From Clostridia bacterium (GTDB taxonomy: Bacteria; Bacillota_A; Clostridia; Oscillospirales; CAG-272): a stretch of DNA of 6,272 bases. The first letter of the stretch is position 1. Each line of letters starts with the position of its first letter. The notes under the pieces are model-generated. The model did not search any database, was not told the DNA's origin, and saw nothing but the letters and a program-made list of their open reading frames with translations. This document shows positions 1-5,690 of this stretch, one piece after another. Location: NCBI GenBank assembly GCA_017462445.1, contig JAFTRB010000115.1:1-6272 (forward strand), given 5' to 3'. A program made the translations under genes and the position numbers.

Positions 1-1161
1 ATTGGAGCAGCAAAGCTCATAGCCCTCGCGGCGCATATTCTCGATAAGAATGGAAAGGTGCATTTCTCCTCTACCCGCAACACGGAAGGAGTCCGTGGTA
101 TCGCCATCCTCAACACGGAGCGATACATCACGCAATAGCTCCTTGTACAGTCTTGCGCGGAGGTGACGGGAGGTAACGAACTTACCCTCCTTGCCTGCAA
201 AGGGAGAATCGTTGACCGAGAAGGTCATCTCCATTGTAGGCTCGCCAACCTTGATGAACTCGATAGGCTCTACGCAGGCGGGAGAGCATACGGTGTCGCC
301 TATCATCAAATCCTCACAGCCCGAGAAGCAAACGATATCGCCGACGCGCGCCTCGGTAACGGGAACACGCTTAAGTCCGTCGAACTGATATATGGAAACT
401 ATCTTCGCCGGGCGGGATTTGCCGTCACCGTGATAGTTGCAGATTGCTACGCCCTGCCCCTGCTTAATCATACCGCGCTCTATTCTGCCTATACCGATCT
501 TACCGACGAACTCGTTATAGTCGATGGAGGAAACCAGAAGCTGAAGAGGCTCGTCCTCCTCGCCCTCGGGCGCAGGCATATATTCGAGGATCGTGTCAAG
601 AAGGGGGGTAAGATCTGTGCCGGGCGTGTGGGGGTCAAAGGATGCTGTACCGGCTCTGCCCGAGCAGAAGAGCATTGGAGAATCCAGCTGCTCGTTGGTG
701 GCGTCAAGCTCCAGAAGAAGCTCCAGCACCTCGTCGCCAATCTCATCAAGGCGAGCATCGGGACGGTCTATCTTATTTACAACGACAATAACCCTGTGGT
801 TAAGCGAGAGAGCCTTCTCCAGAACGAAGCGAGTCTGAGGCATTGGCCCCTCCGCCGCATCAACAAGCAGGATAACTCCGTTTACCATCTTCAGTATGCG
901 CTCGACCTCGCCGCCAAAATCTGCGTGGCCGGGGGTATCTATAACATTGATCTTTACACCCTTGTAATGAATGGCGGTGTTCTTGGCAAGAATGGTTATT
1001 CCGCGCTCCCTCTCAAGGTCGCCGGAGTCCATTACTCTTTCCTCCATCTCCTGGTTCTCTCTGTATATACCTCCTTGACGGAGCATCTCGTCAACGAGCG
1101 TGGTCTTGCCGTGGTCAACATGGGCTATAATTGCGATATTTCTTAAATCTGTACGCTTCAT
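1..1161 (-). CDS. typA: Translational GTPase TypA/BipA (N-terminal 387 residues, cut by window edge)
   Basis: This is a ribosome-associated GTPase of the EF-G/LepA type, involved in ribosome assembly and stress adaptation; it acts in the cytoplasm on the 70S ribosome or 50S precursor. The reverse-strand translation starts [20 protein letters not shown]. All GTPase motifs are visible: P-loop AHVDHGKTT at residues 13-21, ERERGIT at 50-56 (switch I), DTPGH at 75-79, NKID at 129-132 and SGRAG at 167-171. A beta-barrel domain II follows from roughly residue 200, then the start of domain III with [10 protein letters not shown] near the cut. The family is usually about 600-615 residues, so the rest of domain III and the BipA-specific C-terminal domain lie to the left of the window. 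[10 protein letters not shown] together with the [12 protein letters not shown] segment points to BipA rather than LepA or EF-G. The ATG at 1161-1159 has the Shine-Dalgarno sequence GAGGAAA (1172-1166), and a promoter lies just upstream. No frame break is seen. Confidence 0.96.
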   Translation of the reverse strand, partial: MKRTDLRNIAIIAHVDHGKTTLVDEMLRQGGIYRENQEMEERVMDSGDLERERGITILAKNTAIHYKGVKINVIDTPGHADFGGEVERILKMVNGVILLVDAAEGPMPQTRFVLEKALSLNHRVIVVVNKIDRPDARLDEIGDEVLELLLELDATNEQLDSPMLFCSGRAGTASFDPHTPGTDLTPLLDTILEYMPAPEGEEDEPLQLLVSSIDYNEFVGKIGIGRIERGMIKQGQGVAICNYHGDGKSRPAKIVSIYQFDGLKRVPVTEARVGDIVCFSGCEDLMIGDTVCSPACVEPIEFIKVGEPTMEMTFSVNDSPFAGKEGKFVTSRHLRARLYKELLRDVSLRVEDGDTTDSFRVAGRGEMHLSILIENMRREGYELCCSN

Positions 1162-1199
1162 CACATTTCCTCGCATTTATCATTTATTTCCAAACATAT

Positions 1200-1228
1200 A
1201 TTTTAGCACAAAAAGAGAAGAAAATCAA
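1200..1228 (-). promoter_or_regulatory. SigA-type promoter of typA
   Basis: Read on the minus strand, TTGATT (1228-1223) and TAAAAT (1205-1200) are separated by exactly 17 nt. The expected transcription start is near 1193, giving a leader of about 30 nt before the typA ATG at 1161. Match to SigA boxes is seen in the sequence; activity is inferred. Confidence 0.68.
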
Positions 1229-1330
1229 TCTTTTTCTTCAACAATAGTACGCACCTTTGCAATATTATTTTTATTTATTTTCACAAAAAGCCCGTCTACT
1301 TATATTTTTTGCCAATTTTGGTTTTCTTTA

Positions 1331-1359
1331 TTGACTTTATTTGTAAAATAAGTTATTAT
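1331..1359 (+). promoter_or_regulatory. SigA-type promoter of the GH88 gene
   Basis: TTGACT (1331-1336) and TATTAT (1354-1359) are spaced by 17 nt, with a predicted start near 1366 and a leader of about 35 nt to the ATG at 1401. An imperfect dyad (1344-1360, centred on G1352, one mismatch per arm) covers the -10 box and could be an operator, though the region is so A/T-rich that chance is possible. I see no catabolite-response (cre) element. Confidence 0.68.
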
Positions 1360-1386
1360 AGAACTAACAACGCACATAGGTGCATT

Positions 1387-1394
1387 AAGTGAGG
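1387..1394 (+). promoter_or_regulatory. Ribosome binding site that fixes the GH88 start
   Basis: AAGTGAGG lies 6 nt before the ATG at 1401. A GTG in the same frame at 1389 would make the protein 4 residues longer, but that GTG is itself part of this Shine-Dalgarno sequence and has no site of its own, so ATG 1401 is the better start. Confidence 0.75.
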
Positions 1395-1400
1395 TTTTGT

Positions 1401-2591
1401 ATGGTAAAAGAAAGACTTACCTTGGTCAATCCCGAAAGATTTGCCGAGGAGCATAAAATAGCGCCCGAAAAGCTCGATGCCGCTATTGCCAAGGCAACCG
1501 CCAAGCTTGCAGTGCTGGCGAAGAGAAGCGGTATGGACAAGTTCCCGCCTACCTGCTCGAAGGAATTCCTGTATCCTATGGGCGAGAACAAGCACTGGGA
1601 ATGCGGTATGTACACAGGATGCTATTGGCTCGCCTATGAGCTTACAGGTGACGAATTCTTCCGCCAGACCGCAGAGGCACAGCTCGAAAGCTACAGAAAA
1701 AGAGTTGACGAGAAGATAGGTATGGACGACCACGATGTTGGCTTTGTCTTCACTCCCTCCTGCGTTGCCGCTTATAAATTGACCGGTAATGAGTTCGCCA
1801 AGCAGGCTGCTCTTGATGCCCTTGATTATTTCTACAGAACAAGCTACTCCAAGGAGGGCAAGTTTATCATTCGTATCCACTCCGCCTGGGCAAGGGGGGA
1901 TGGTTGCCGAACAATGATGGACTCGCTGATGAATGCGCCTCTTATGTTCTGGGGAGCAAAGGAAACAGGAAACAAGGACTACTATCAGGCAGGACTTGAC
2001 CACAACAGGACAACCGCCGAGCTTCTTATCCGCGAGGACGGCTCCTCCTTCCACCACTACCAGTTTGACCCCAAGGATGCCTCCCCCGTTCGCGGTCTTA
2101 CATTCCAGGGATATGCTGACGACTCCTGCTGGTCCCGCGGTCACTCGTGGGGTGTTTACGGCTTCCCCATTGCCTACTCCTACACAGGCGACGAGACACT
2201 GAAGGAAACACACAGAAATATAACCTACTTTATGCTTAACCACCTGCCCGAGGATATGATCCCCTTCTGGGATTATTACTTTGACAAGGATAGCTACAAG
2301 GATTCCTCCGCCGCCGCAATTGCAGCCTGCGGTATGATTGAGATGGCAAAGCATCTTCCCGATGATGCAGAGGAGAAGAAGGTATTTATCTCCGCCGCAA
2401 ACCAGATGGTAGAGTCCCTGATAGACAACTATACCACCGACATCGGAAGAGTTTATGACGGTCTTATCCACCATGTTACCCACGCAGTTCCCTTTGATGC
2501 AGGCTTTGATGAGTGCGCTATCTACGGCGACTACTTCTTCCTTGAGGCTCTATTAAGACTGAAAAATCCCGAGTGGAAGATGTACTGGTAA
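1401..2591 (+). CDS. Unsaturated glucuronyl hydrolase, glycoside hydrolase family 88
   Basis: The 396-residue enzyme should hydrolyse the non-reducing-end 4,5-unsaturated uronic acid left on oligosaccharides by polysaccharide lyases, for example from chondroitin, hyaluronan, heparin or some plant and bacterial gums. No signal peptide or membrane segment is visible, so it acts in the cytoplasm on imported oligosaccharides. Family landmarks occur in order: HWECGMYTG (65-73), the catalytic-region motif HDVGF with D112, MMDSLMN with D174, CWSRGHSWGVYGF (243-255), FWDYYFD (289-295), KDSSAAAIAACG (300-311) and a C-terminal YGDYFFLEALLRL. D112 and D174 correspond to the two essential aspartates known as Asp88 and Asp149 in Bacillus UGL, with nearly the same spacing. 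Length is normal for the family (about 370-400). It is a single-gene unit with its own promoter and terminator; no lyase, transporter or regulator is adjacent, so the exact glycan is unknown. GH105 is the main alternative but fits the motifs less well. Confidence 0.93.
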   Translation: MVKERLTLVNPERFAEEHKIAPEKLDAAIAKATAKLAVLAKRSGMDKFPPTCSKEFLYPMGENKHWECGMYTGCYWLAYELTGDEFFRQTAEAQLESYRKRVDEKIGMDDHDVGFVFTPSCVAAYKLTGNEFAKQAALDALDYFYRTSYSKEGKFIIRIHSAWARGDGCRTMMDSLMNAPLMFWGAKETGNKDYYQAGLDHNRTTAELLIREDGSSFHHYQFDPKDASPVRGLTFQGYADDSCWSRGHSWGVYGFPIAYSYTGDETLKETHRNITYFMLNHLPEDMIPFWDYYFDKDSYKDSSAAAIAACGMIEMAKHLPDDAEEKKVFISAANQMVESLIDNYTTDIGRVYDGLIHHVTHAVPFDAGFDECAIYGDYFFLEALLRLKNPEWKMYW

Positions 2592-2614
2592 TATTTGAAA
2601 ACATTTCTTTACAT

Positions 2615-2651
2615 AAAAACCGCCGTAAGCAATTTGCTCACGGCGGTTTTT
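2615..2651. terminator. Bidirectional Rho-independent terminator between GH88 gene and serA
   Basis: CCGCCGT (2620-2626) pairs with ACGGCGG (2640-2646), followed after one A/C mismatch by AGC/GCT around an AATTT loop. An A5 run precedes the stem and a T5 run follows it, so both strands carry a GC stem followed by a U tract. It lies 28 nt past the GH88 stop and about 26 nt past the serA stop (2680-2678), serving both converging genes. Confidence 0.9.
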
Positions 2652-2677
2652 ATAGCATTAATTTAACACGGGGTGGG

Positions 2678-3835
2678 TTATATTACCCTTGTGCGGATTA
2701 CTCCTTCTGTGGCTGATATTTTTGCAATTACCCTATCGGGAATTTCTACCGCGCTGTCAACCTCTATTATTGTATAGGCATATTCGCCCTTAGAGCCATT
2801 GGAGAGGTTTTCTATATTGATGCCCTCCTCGGATACCGCAGAGGTTATGCGGGAAAGCATATTTGCAACATTGAGGTGGCAGATTGTAATGCGGCGGTTG
2901 CCTGTATAGGGGATGCTGACAGCAGGATAGTTGACCGAGTTTTTGATATTTCCCGTCTCCAGGTACTCCTTTAATTCATCGGTTGCCATAACCGCGCAGT
3001 TATCCTCGCTCTCGGCAGTAGATGCTCCGAGGTGAGGTATATTTACTGTGTTGGGAAGGGACAGGGTTTCCTCGGTCGGGAAGTCGGTAACATAGGCTGC
3101 AACCTTTCCACTTTCAAGTGCCTCGCGTATTGCCTCTGTGTCAACAAGGTCTGCACGAGCGAGGTTAATAATGCGGACACCGTCCTTCATTTTGGCAATC
3201 GTATCGCGATTTATGATACCACGGGTGGTTTTTGTGGAGGGGATATGCAGGGTGATGTAGTCTGACTTTGCATATATTTCATCGTAGTTATCCGCCTGCT
3301 CGATGGAGCGAGAGAGGCTCCAGGCAGCGTGAACGGTGATATAGGGGTCACAGCCGATTACATTCATACCGAGCGAGCGTGCCGCATTTGCTACAAGGCC
3401 GCCTATTGCACCCAGTCCGATGACACCAAGCGTCTTGCCAAGAATCTCGCAGCCCGCAAACCTGCTCTTTCCCTTTTCCACTTGCTTTGCCACATCGGGG
3501 GCTACAAGCGTCTTTGCCCACTCGACTCCGCCCGTAACATCACGAGAGGCAAGAATGAGGGCCGCTATGCAAAGCTCCTTTACTCCGTTTGCATTGGCAC
3601 CGGGAGTATTAAATACAACAATTCCCTTTTCCGCACATCTGTCAAGAGGGATATTATTTACTCCTGCGCCTGCCCTGGCAATTGCCAAAAGCTCCTCGCC
3701 AAACTCATAATCGATTAGCGATGCGCTCCTTACCATCATTGCATCAGGGCTTGCAATATCCTCGCCGACCGTGTAGCCCGAGCCGAGACGATCTGTTCCT
3801 ATTTTAGCTATCTTATTCATCAATCTGATTTTCAT
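2678..3835 (-). CDS. serA: D-3-phosphoglycerate dehydrogenase with C-terminal ACT domain
   Basis: SerA oxidises 3-phosphoglycerate to 3-phosphohydroxypyruvate with NAD, the committed step of serine synthesis. The 385-residue protein has the 2-hydroxyacid dehydrogenase layout: a split substrate domain, the Rossmann glycine motif GLGAIG (140-145) with D163 about 20 residues on as the NAD-ribose acidic residue, the catalytic arginine in INLARAD (R227), the acidic segment DFPTEE (251-256) that should supply the catalytic glutamate, and the catalytic histidine in IPHLGAST (H268). Residues from about 315 form an ACT domain, which in this family often mediates serine feedback inhibition. It is a compact, E. 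coli-like form without the extra ASB domain. The start at 3835-3833 is chosen because AAGGAG (3847-3842) lies 6 nt upstream; an in-frame ATG at 3871 starts inside a hairpin and has no such site. It is the second gene of the serC-serA operon, 65 nt after serC. The loop after R227 reads ADLVD rather than the common GGIVD, so a related hydroxyacid substrate is not strictly excluded, but the serC linkage argues for SerA. Confidence 0.94.
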   Translation of the reverse strand: MKIRLMNKIAKIGTDRLGSGYTVGEDIASPDAMMVRSASLIDYEFGEELLAIARAGAGVNNIPLDRCAEKGIVVFNTPGANANGVKELCIAALILASRDVTGGVEWAKTLVAPDVAKQVEKGKSRFAGCEILGKTLGVIGLGAIGGLVANAARSLGMNVIGCDPYITVHAAWSLSRSIEQADNYDEIYAKSDYITLHIPSTKTTRGIINRDTIAKMKDGVRIINLARADLVDTEAIREALESGKVAAYVTDFPTEETLSLPNTVNIPHLGASTAESEDNCAVMATDELKEYLETGNIKNSVNYPAVSIPYTGNRRITICHLNVANMLSRITSAVSEEGINIENLSNGSKGEYAYTIIEVDSAVEIPDRVIAKISATEGVIRTRVI

Positions 3836-3841
3836 AATAAT

Positions 3842-3847
3842 CTCCTT
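3842..3847 (-). promoter_or_regulatory. Ribosome binding site of serA
   Basis: AAGGAG on the minus strand, 6 nt before the ATG at 3835. It selects this start over the in-frame ATG 36 nt upstream, which falls in the intercistronic hairpin. It sits only about 17 nt after the hairpin ends. Confidence 0.85.
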
Positions 3848-3856
3848 TATCTCAAT

Positions 3857-3895
3857 AAAAATTTTGCGCAAGGCACCCGTAGGGCACCCTGCGCA
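3857..3895 (-). promoter_or_regulatory. Intercistronic hairpin between serC and serA (attenuator- or stability-like)
   Basis: In minus-strand RNA the arms 3895-3882 and 3878-3865 pair over 14 bp around a 3-nt loop (3881-3879). Three of these pairs are G-U wobbles; on the plus strand the same positions are A/C mismatches, so the full hairpin forms only in the operon's transcript. It begins 5 nt after the serC stop and is followed by AAA and then UUUUU. The U tract is displaced by three A residues, so it may be a leaky terminator that lowers serA relative to serC, or a 3'-end or RNA-stability element. Pairing is seen in the sequence; function is inferred. Confidence 0.65.
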
Positions 3896-3900
3896 TTATC

Positions 3901-5016
3901 TTATTTCTCGTCAAATCTTGGCAGCTTGGGATTGGCGCTTGCAAATTTCTTCATAAAATCGACAAGGGCAACAACTCCCTCATAGGGCATAGCATTATAA
4001 ATAGATGCCCTCATACCGCCGACCGAGCGGTGTCCCTTCAAATTCTTAAGCCCTGCTGCCTCAGCCTCCGCTACAAAGCGCTTGTCAAGCTCGCAATCTC
4101 CTGTGGTGAATACAACATTCATCATAGAGCGGCAGCTCTTGTCTACGGGCGCGGTGTAGAAGCGCTGGGAGCCGTCGAGATAATCATAAAGCACGCTCGC
4201 CTTTCTTTCATTGCGGCGCTTCATCTCCTCGAGGCCTCCGATGGAAATAATCCAATCGAATACCAGCTTTGCCATATAGATGGAGTAGCAGGGGGGCGTG
4301 TTGTACATTGATCCGCTTTCTGCCATTTCACGATAGTTAAGCATTGCGGGGGTGTCGGGTCTTGCCCTTCCTATAATATCATCTCGAACAATTACAATTG
4401 TCAGTCCTGCAGGGGCTATATTCTTCTGTGCGCCTGCGTAAATAAGAGCGAACCTTGAAACATCTATGGGCTCCGAGAGGATACAGGAGGACATATCTGC
4501 AACGAGGGGAATTCCGCCTGTGTCGGGAATCTCCTTGAAATAGGTGCCGTAGATCGTGTTGTTAAAGCACATATGGACATAGTCGGCATCGGGGCGGAAG
4601 TCAGAGCGCTTGGTAGCGGGAACTGCAGAAAACGCAGGGCTTGCGCCGGCGGAGGAGGCGGCTATAACGATATCGCCATATTTCTTTGCCTCAAGGAATG
4701 CCTTCTTGGAGAACTGACCGGAGACGATGTAGTCGGCACACTTATGCTCGGAGAGAAGATTGAGGGGTACGGCGGCAAACTGAGTTGAGGCACCTCCCTG
4801 GAGGAAAAGGACCTTGTAGTTGTCAGGTATCGCCATAAGCTGACGAAGAGATTTTTCGGCAGCATCGATTATCTCCTGAAAGACTGATGAGCGGTGGCTC
4901 ATCTCCATAACCGACATACCTGTGCCGTTGTAGTCAAGCATCTCTGCCTGTGCCTTTTCCAAAACGGGAAGAGGAAGCATAGAGGGGCCAGCTGAGAAAT
5001 TGTAAACTCTGCTCAT
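3901..5016 (-). CDS. serC: Phosphoserine aminotransferase
   Basis: SerC is a PLP enzyme (class V fold) that transfers an amino group from glutamate to 3-phosphohydroxypyruvate, giving phosphoserine; in many bacteria it also serves the pyridoxal phosphate pathway. The 371 residues match the family's usual 360-370. Visible landmarks: NFSAGPSMLP (6-15) at the N-terminus, the substrate-loop motif MSHRSSVF (39-46), the PLP phosphate-site motif GGASTQF (74-80), ADMSS with D174, which should contact the pyridine nitrogen, and AGAQKN with the Schiff-base lysine K198, the same number as in E. coli SerC. HRSVGGMRASIYNA (329-342) supplies the conserved phosphate-binding arginines. The start ATG 5016-5014 has the Shine-Dalgarno AAAGGAA (5028-5022). 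It is the first gene of the operon, with its own near-consensus promoter, and serA follows. No missing residue or frameshift is seen. Confidence 0.96.
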   Translation of the reverse strand: MSRVYNFSAGPSMLPLPVLEKAQAEMLDYNGTGMSVMEMSHRSSVFQEIIDAAEKSLRQLMAIPDNYKVLFLQGGASTQFAAVPLNLLSEHKCADYIVSGQFSKKAFLEAKKYGDIVIAASSAGASPAFSAVPATKRSDFRPDADYVHMCFNNTIYGTYFKEIPDTGGIPLVADMSSCILSEPIDVSRFALIYAGAQKNIAPAGLTIVIVRDDIIGRARPDTPAMLNYREMAESGSMYNTPPCYSIYMAKLVFDWIISIGGLEEMKRRNERKASVLYDYLDGSQRFYTAPVDKSCRSMMNVVFTTGDCELDKRFVAEAEAAGLKNLKGHRSVGGMRASIYNAMPYEGVVALVDFMKKFASANPKLPRFDEK

Positions 5017-5030
5017 ATTTATTCCTTTCT

Positions 5031-5044
5031 GTCGGTAAGCCGAC
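5031..5044 (-). promoter_or_regulatory. Small leader hairpin just upstream of the serC ribosome binding site
   Basis: GTCGG (5044-5040), a CTTA tetraloop and CCGAC (5035-5031) form a perfect 5-bp stem in the predicted serC leader. It ends 2 nt before the Shine-Dalgarno AAAGGAA (5028-5022), and lies wholly within the roughly 40-nt leader expected from the promoter at 5064-5093. It could influence translation start or mRNA stability; it does not resemble a riboswitch I recognise. Confidence 0.45.
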
Positions 5045-5063
5045 TTTAATTAAAATTGCTTTA

Positions 5064-5093
5064 ATTATACTACTATTGTATTTTCTTTGTCAA
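5064..5093 (-). promoter_or_regulatory. Near-consensus SigA promoter of the serC-serA operon
   Basis: On the minus strand a perfect TTGACA (5093-5088) and a perfect TATAAT (5069-5064) are separated by 18 nt. The expected start is near 5057, about 40 nt before the serC ATG. Such a strong core promoter suggests high basal expression unless it is repressed. Confidence 0.85.
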
Positions 5094-5103
5094 GATAAAG
5101 GTG

Positions 5104-5134
5104 ACAATAAATTGTATTTTTAATGTACAATTGT
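5104..5134. promoter_or_regulatory. Pair of ACAAT/ATTGT palindromes upstream of the serC -35 box
   Basis: A 12-bp palindrome, ACAAT-AA-ATTGT (5104-5115), and an 8-bp palindrome, ACAATTGT (5127-5134), share half-sites. Their centres (5109.5 and 5130.5) are 21 bp apart, two helical turns. The nearer one ends 11 bp upstream of the -35 box. They could bind a dimeric regulator on one face of the DNA; A/T-richness makes chance a real alternative. Confidence 0.35.
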
Positions 5135-5141
5135 TTTTCAG

Positions 5142-5167
5142 AAAAAGCCCACAGGCTGTGGGCTTTT
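5142..5167 (-). terminator. Rho-independent terminator of the AcnX operon
   Basis: GCCCACAG (5147-5154) pairs with CTGTGGGC (5156-5163), extended by A/T pairs on both sides. On the minus strand the stem is followed by T5 (5146-5142). It lies about 75 nt after the small-subunit stop and just before the serC promoter region, so it separates the two transcription units. The plus strand also ends in T4, but no plus-strand gene reads into it. Confidence 0.85.
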
Positions 5168-5242
5168 GGGTTTATTGGTCAAATAGCGGTGATGCGCTTT
5201 TGTTCCCAGGGTGGGAAGGTTGGGATGGTAGCCTGAAGCGAA
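5168..5242 (-). other. 3' untranslated region of the AcnX operon
   Basis: No gene or known RNA is seen between the AcnX small-subunit stop and the terminator. The only structure is a short dyad, TTCCCA-GGG-TGGGAA (5203-5217), with a 6-bp stem and no U tract. Confidence 0.5.
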
Positions 5243-5689
5243 TTATCCCTCTACCTTGACTGTGCCGTCAGGCTCGACGGTGACGGTCATTCCGTCCTTG
5301 ACATACTCGAGGAATTCCTCGCCCAAGGAGTCGATAACCGGCATAGAAGCCCCCTCAACCCAAACATCGGCAAGCACAGCTCCCGCCGCGGCAAGCGAAT
5401 CGATGGGCTTGGAGAAAAGCATACAAGCAGGCTGTCTGCCCATAGCAACCGCGCAGTAAAGCACCATTCCTCCCGTGGTAGAGCCGATGGTCTGGGGCAG
5501 ACAAAGCGCCTTGCCCAGCATCTGCTTGCCGAAAAGGTCGGGGTTGTTCTGGTCCGAGCAGGTTGCATTCTTATCGCCAAACTGCAGAGCCTTCTGGAAG
5601 GAAGCGAGGGTATTCAGCCCTCCGTGGGAAACCAGGGCAGGCGCGCTGACGCTGCCCGCTGCTATAACTCTACCCTTGAACACTCTCAT
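5243..5689 (-). CDS. Aconitase X small subunit (swivel domain, DUF126 type)
   Basis: This 148-residue protein matches the swivelling domain of aconitase X, which closes over the iron-sulphur catalytic subunit and contributes residues to the active site. Family features in order: FKGRVIAAGSVSAPALVS (4-21), a GGLNTLASF segment (23-31), FGKQMLGKALCLPQTIGSTTGG (53-74), with S70 in the conserved glycine/serine loop expected at the active site, and MVLYCAVAMGRQPACMLF followed by DSLAAAGAVLADVW (97-110). A C-terminal tail ends EPDGTVKVEG. Length is typical for a free-standing swivel subunit (about 130-150). The ATG at 5689-5687 follows the large-subunit stop by 1 nt; its Shine-Dalgarno GGAGG (5702-5698) is inside the last codons of the large subunit, so the two are translationally coupled. 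Known AcnX reactions are dehydrations, of cis-3-hydroxy-L-proline in some bacteria and phosphomevalonate in archaea; the substrate here is not known. Confidence 0.88.
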   Translation of the reverse strand: MRVFKGRVIAAGSVSAPALVSHGGLNTLASFQKALQFGDKNATCSDQNNPDLFGKQMLGKALCLPQTIGSTTGGMVLYCAVAMGRQPACMLFSKPIDSLAAAGAVLADVWVEGASMPVIDSLGEEFLEYVKDGMTVTVEPDGTVKVEG

Positions 5690-5690
5690 A

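Noticed and set aside
163..1146. Long plus-strand open frame (327 codons) opposite typA
   Set aside because: It is antisense to a fully recognisable TypA with all GTPase motifs. Its translation resembles no protein, and it has no convincing ribosome binding site.
1372..1383. GCAC-ATAG-GTGC inverted repeat in the GH88 leader
   Set aside because: It has only a 4-bp stem; too short to call an operator or structure without conservation data.
1389..1391. GTG start for the GH88 gene
   Set aside because: This GTG is part of the Shine-Dalgarno sequence for the ATG at 1401.
1356..2483. Long minus-strand open frame (375 codons) opposite the GH88 gene
   Set aside because: It is rich in Cys, Gly and Val, as mirror frames of such genes often are, and shows no family motif. 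The plus-strand GH88 reading carries catalytic motifs, a promoter and a ribosome binding site.
3329..3718. Plus-strand open frame (129 codons) inside serA
   Set aside because: It is a shadow of the serA Rossmann domain with no ribosome binding site or recognisable domain.
3836..3871. Upstream ATG adding 12 residues to SerA
   Set aside because: The extra ATG lies inside the intercistronic hairpin and has no Shine-Dalgarno sequence. The ATG at 3835 has AAGGAG at ideal spacing, and the added residues do not look like a SerA N-terminus.
5203..5217. TTCCCA/TGGGAA dyad after the AcnX small subunit
   Set aside because: It has a 6-bp stem with no U tract; the true terminator at 5142-5167 is much stronger.
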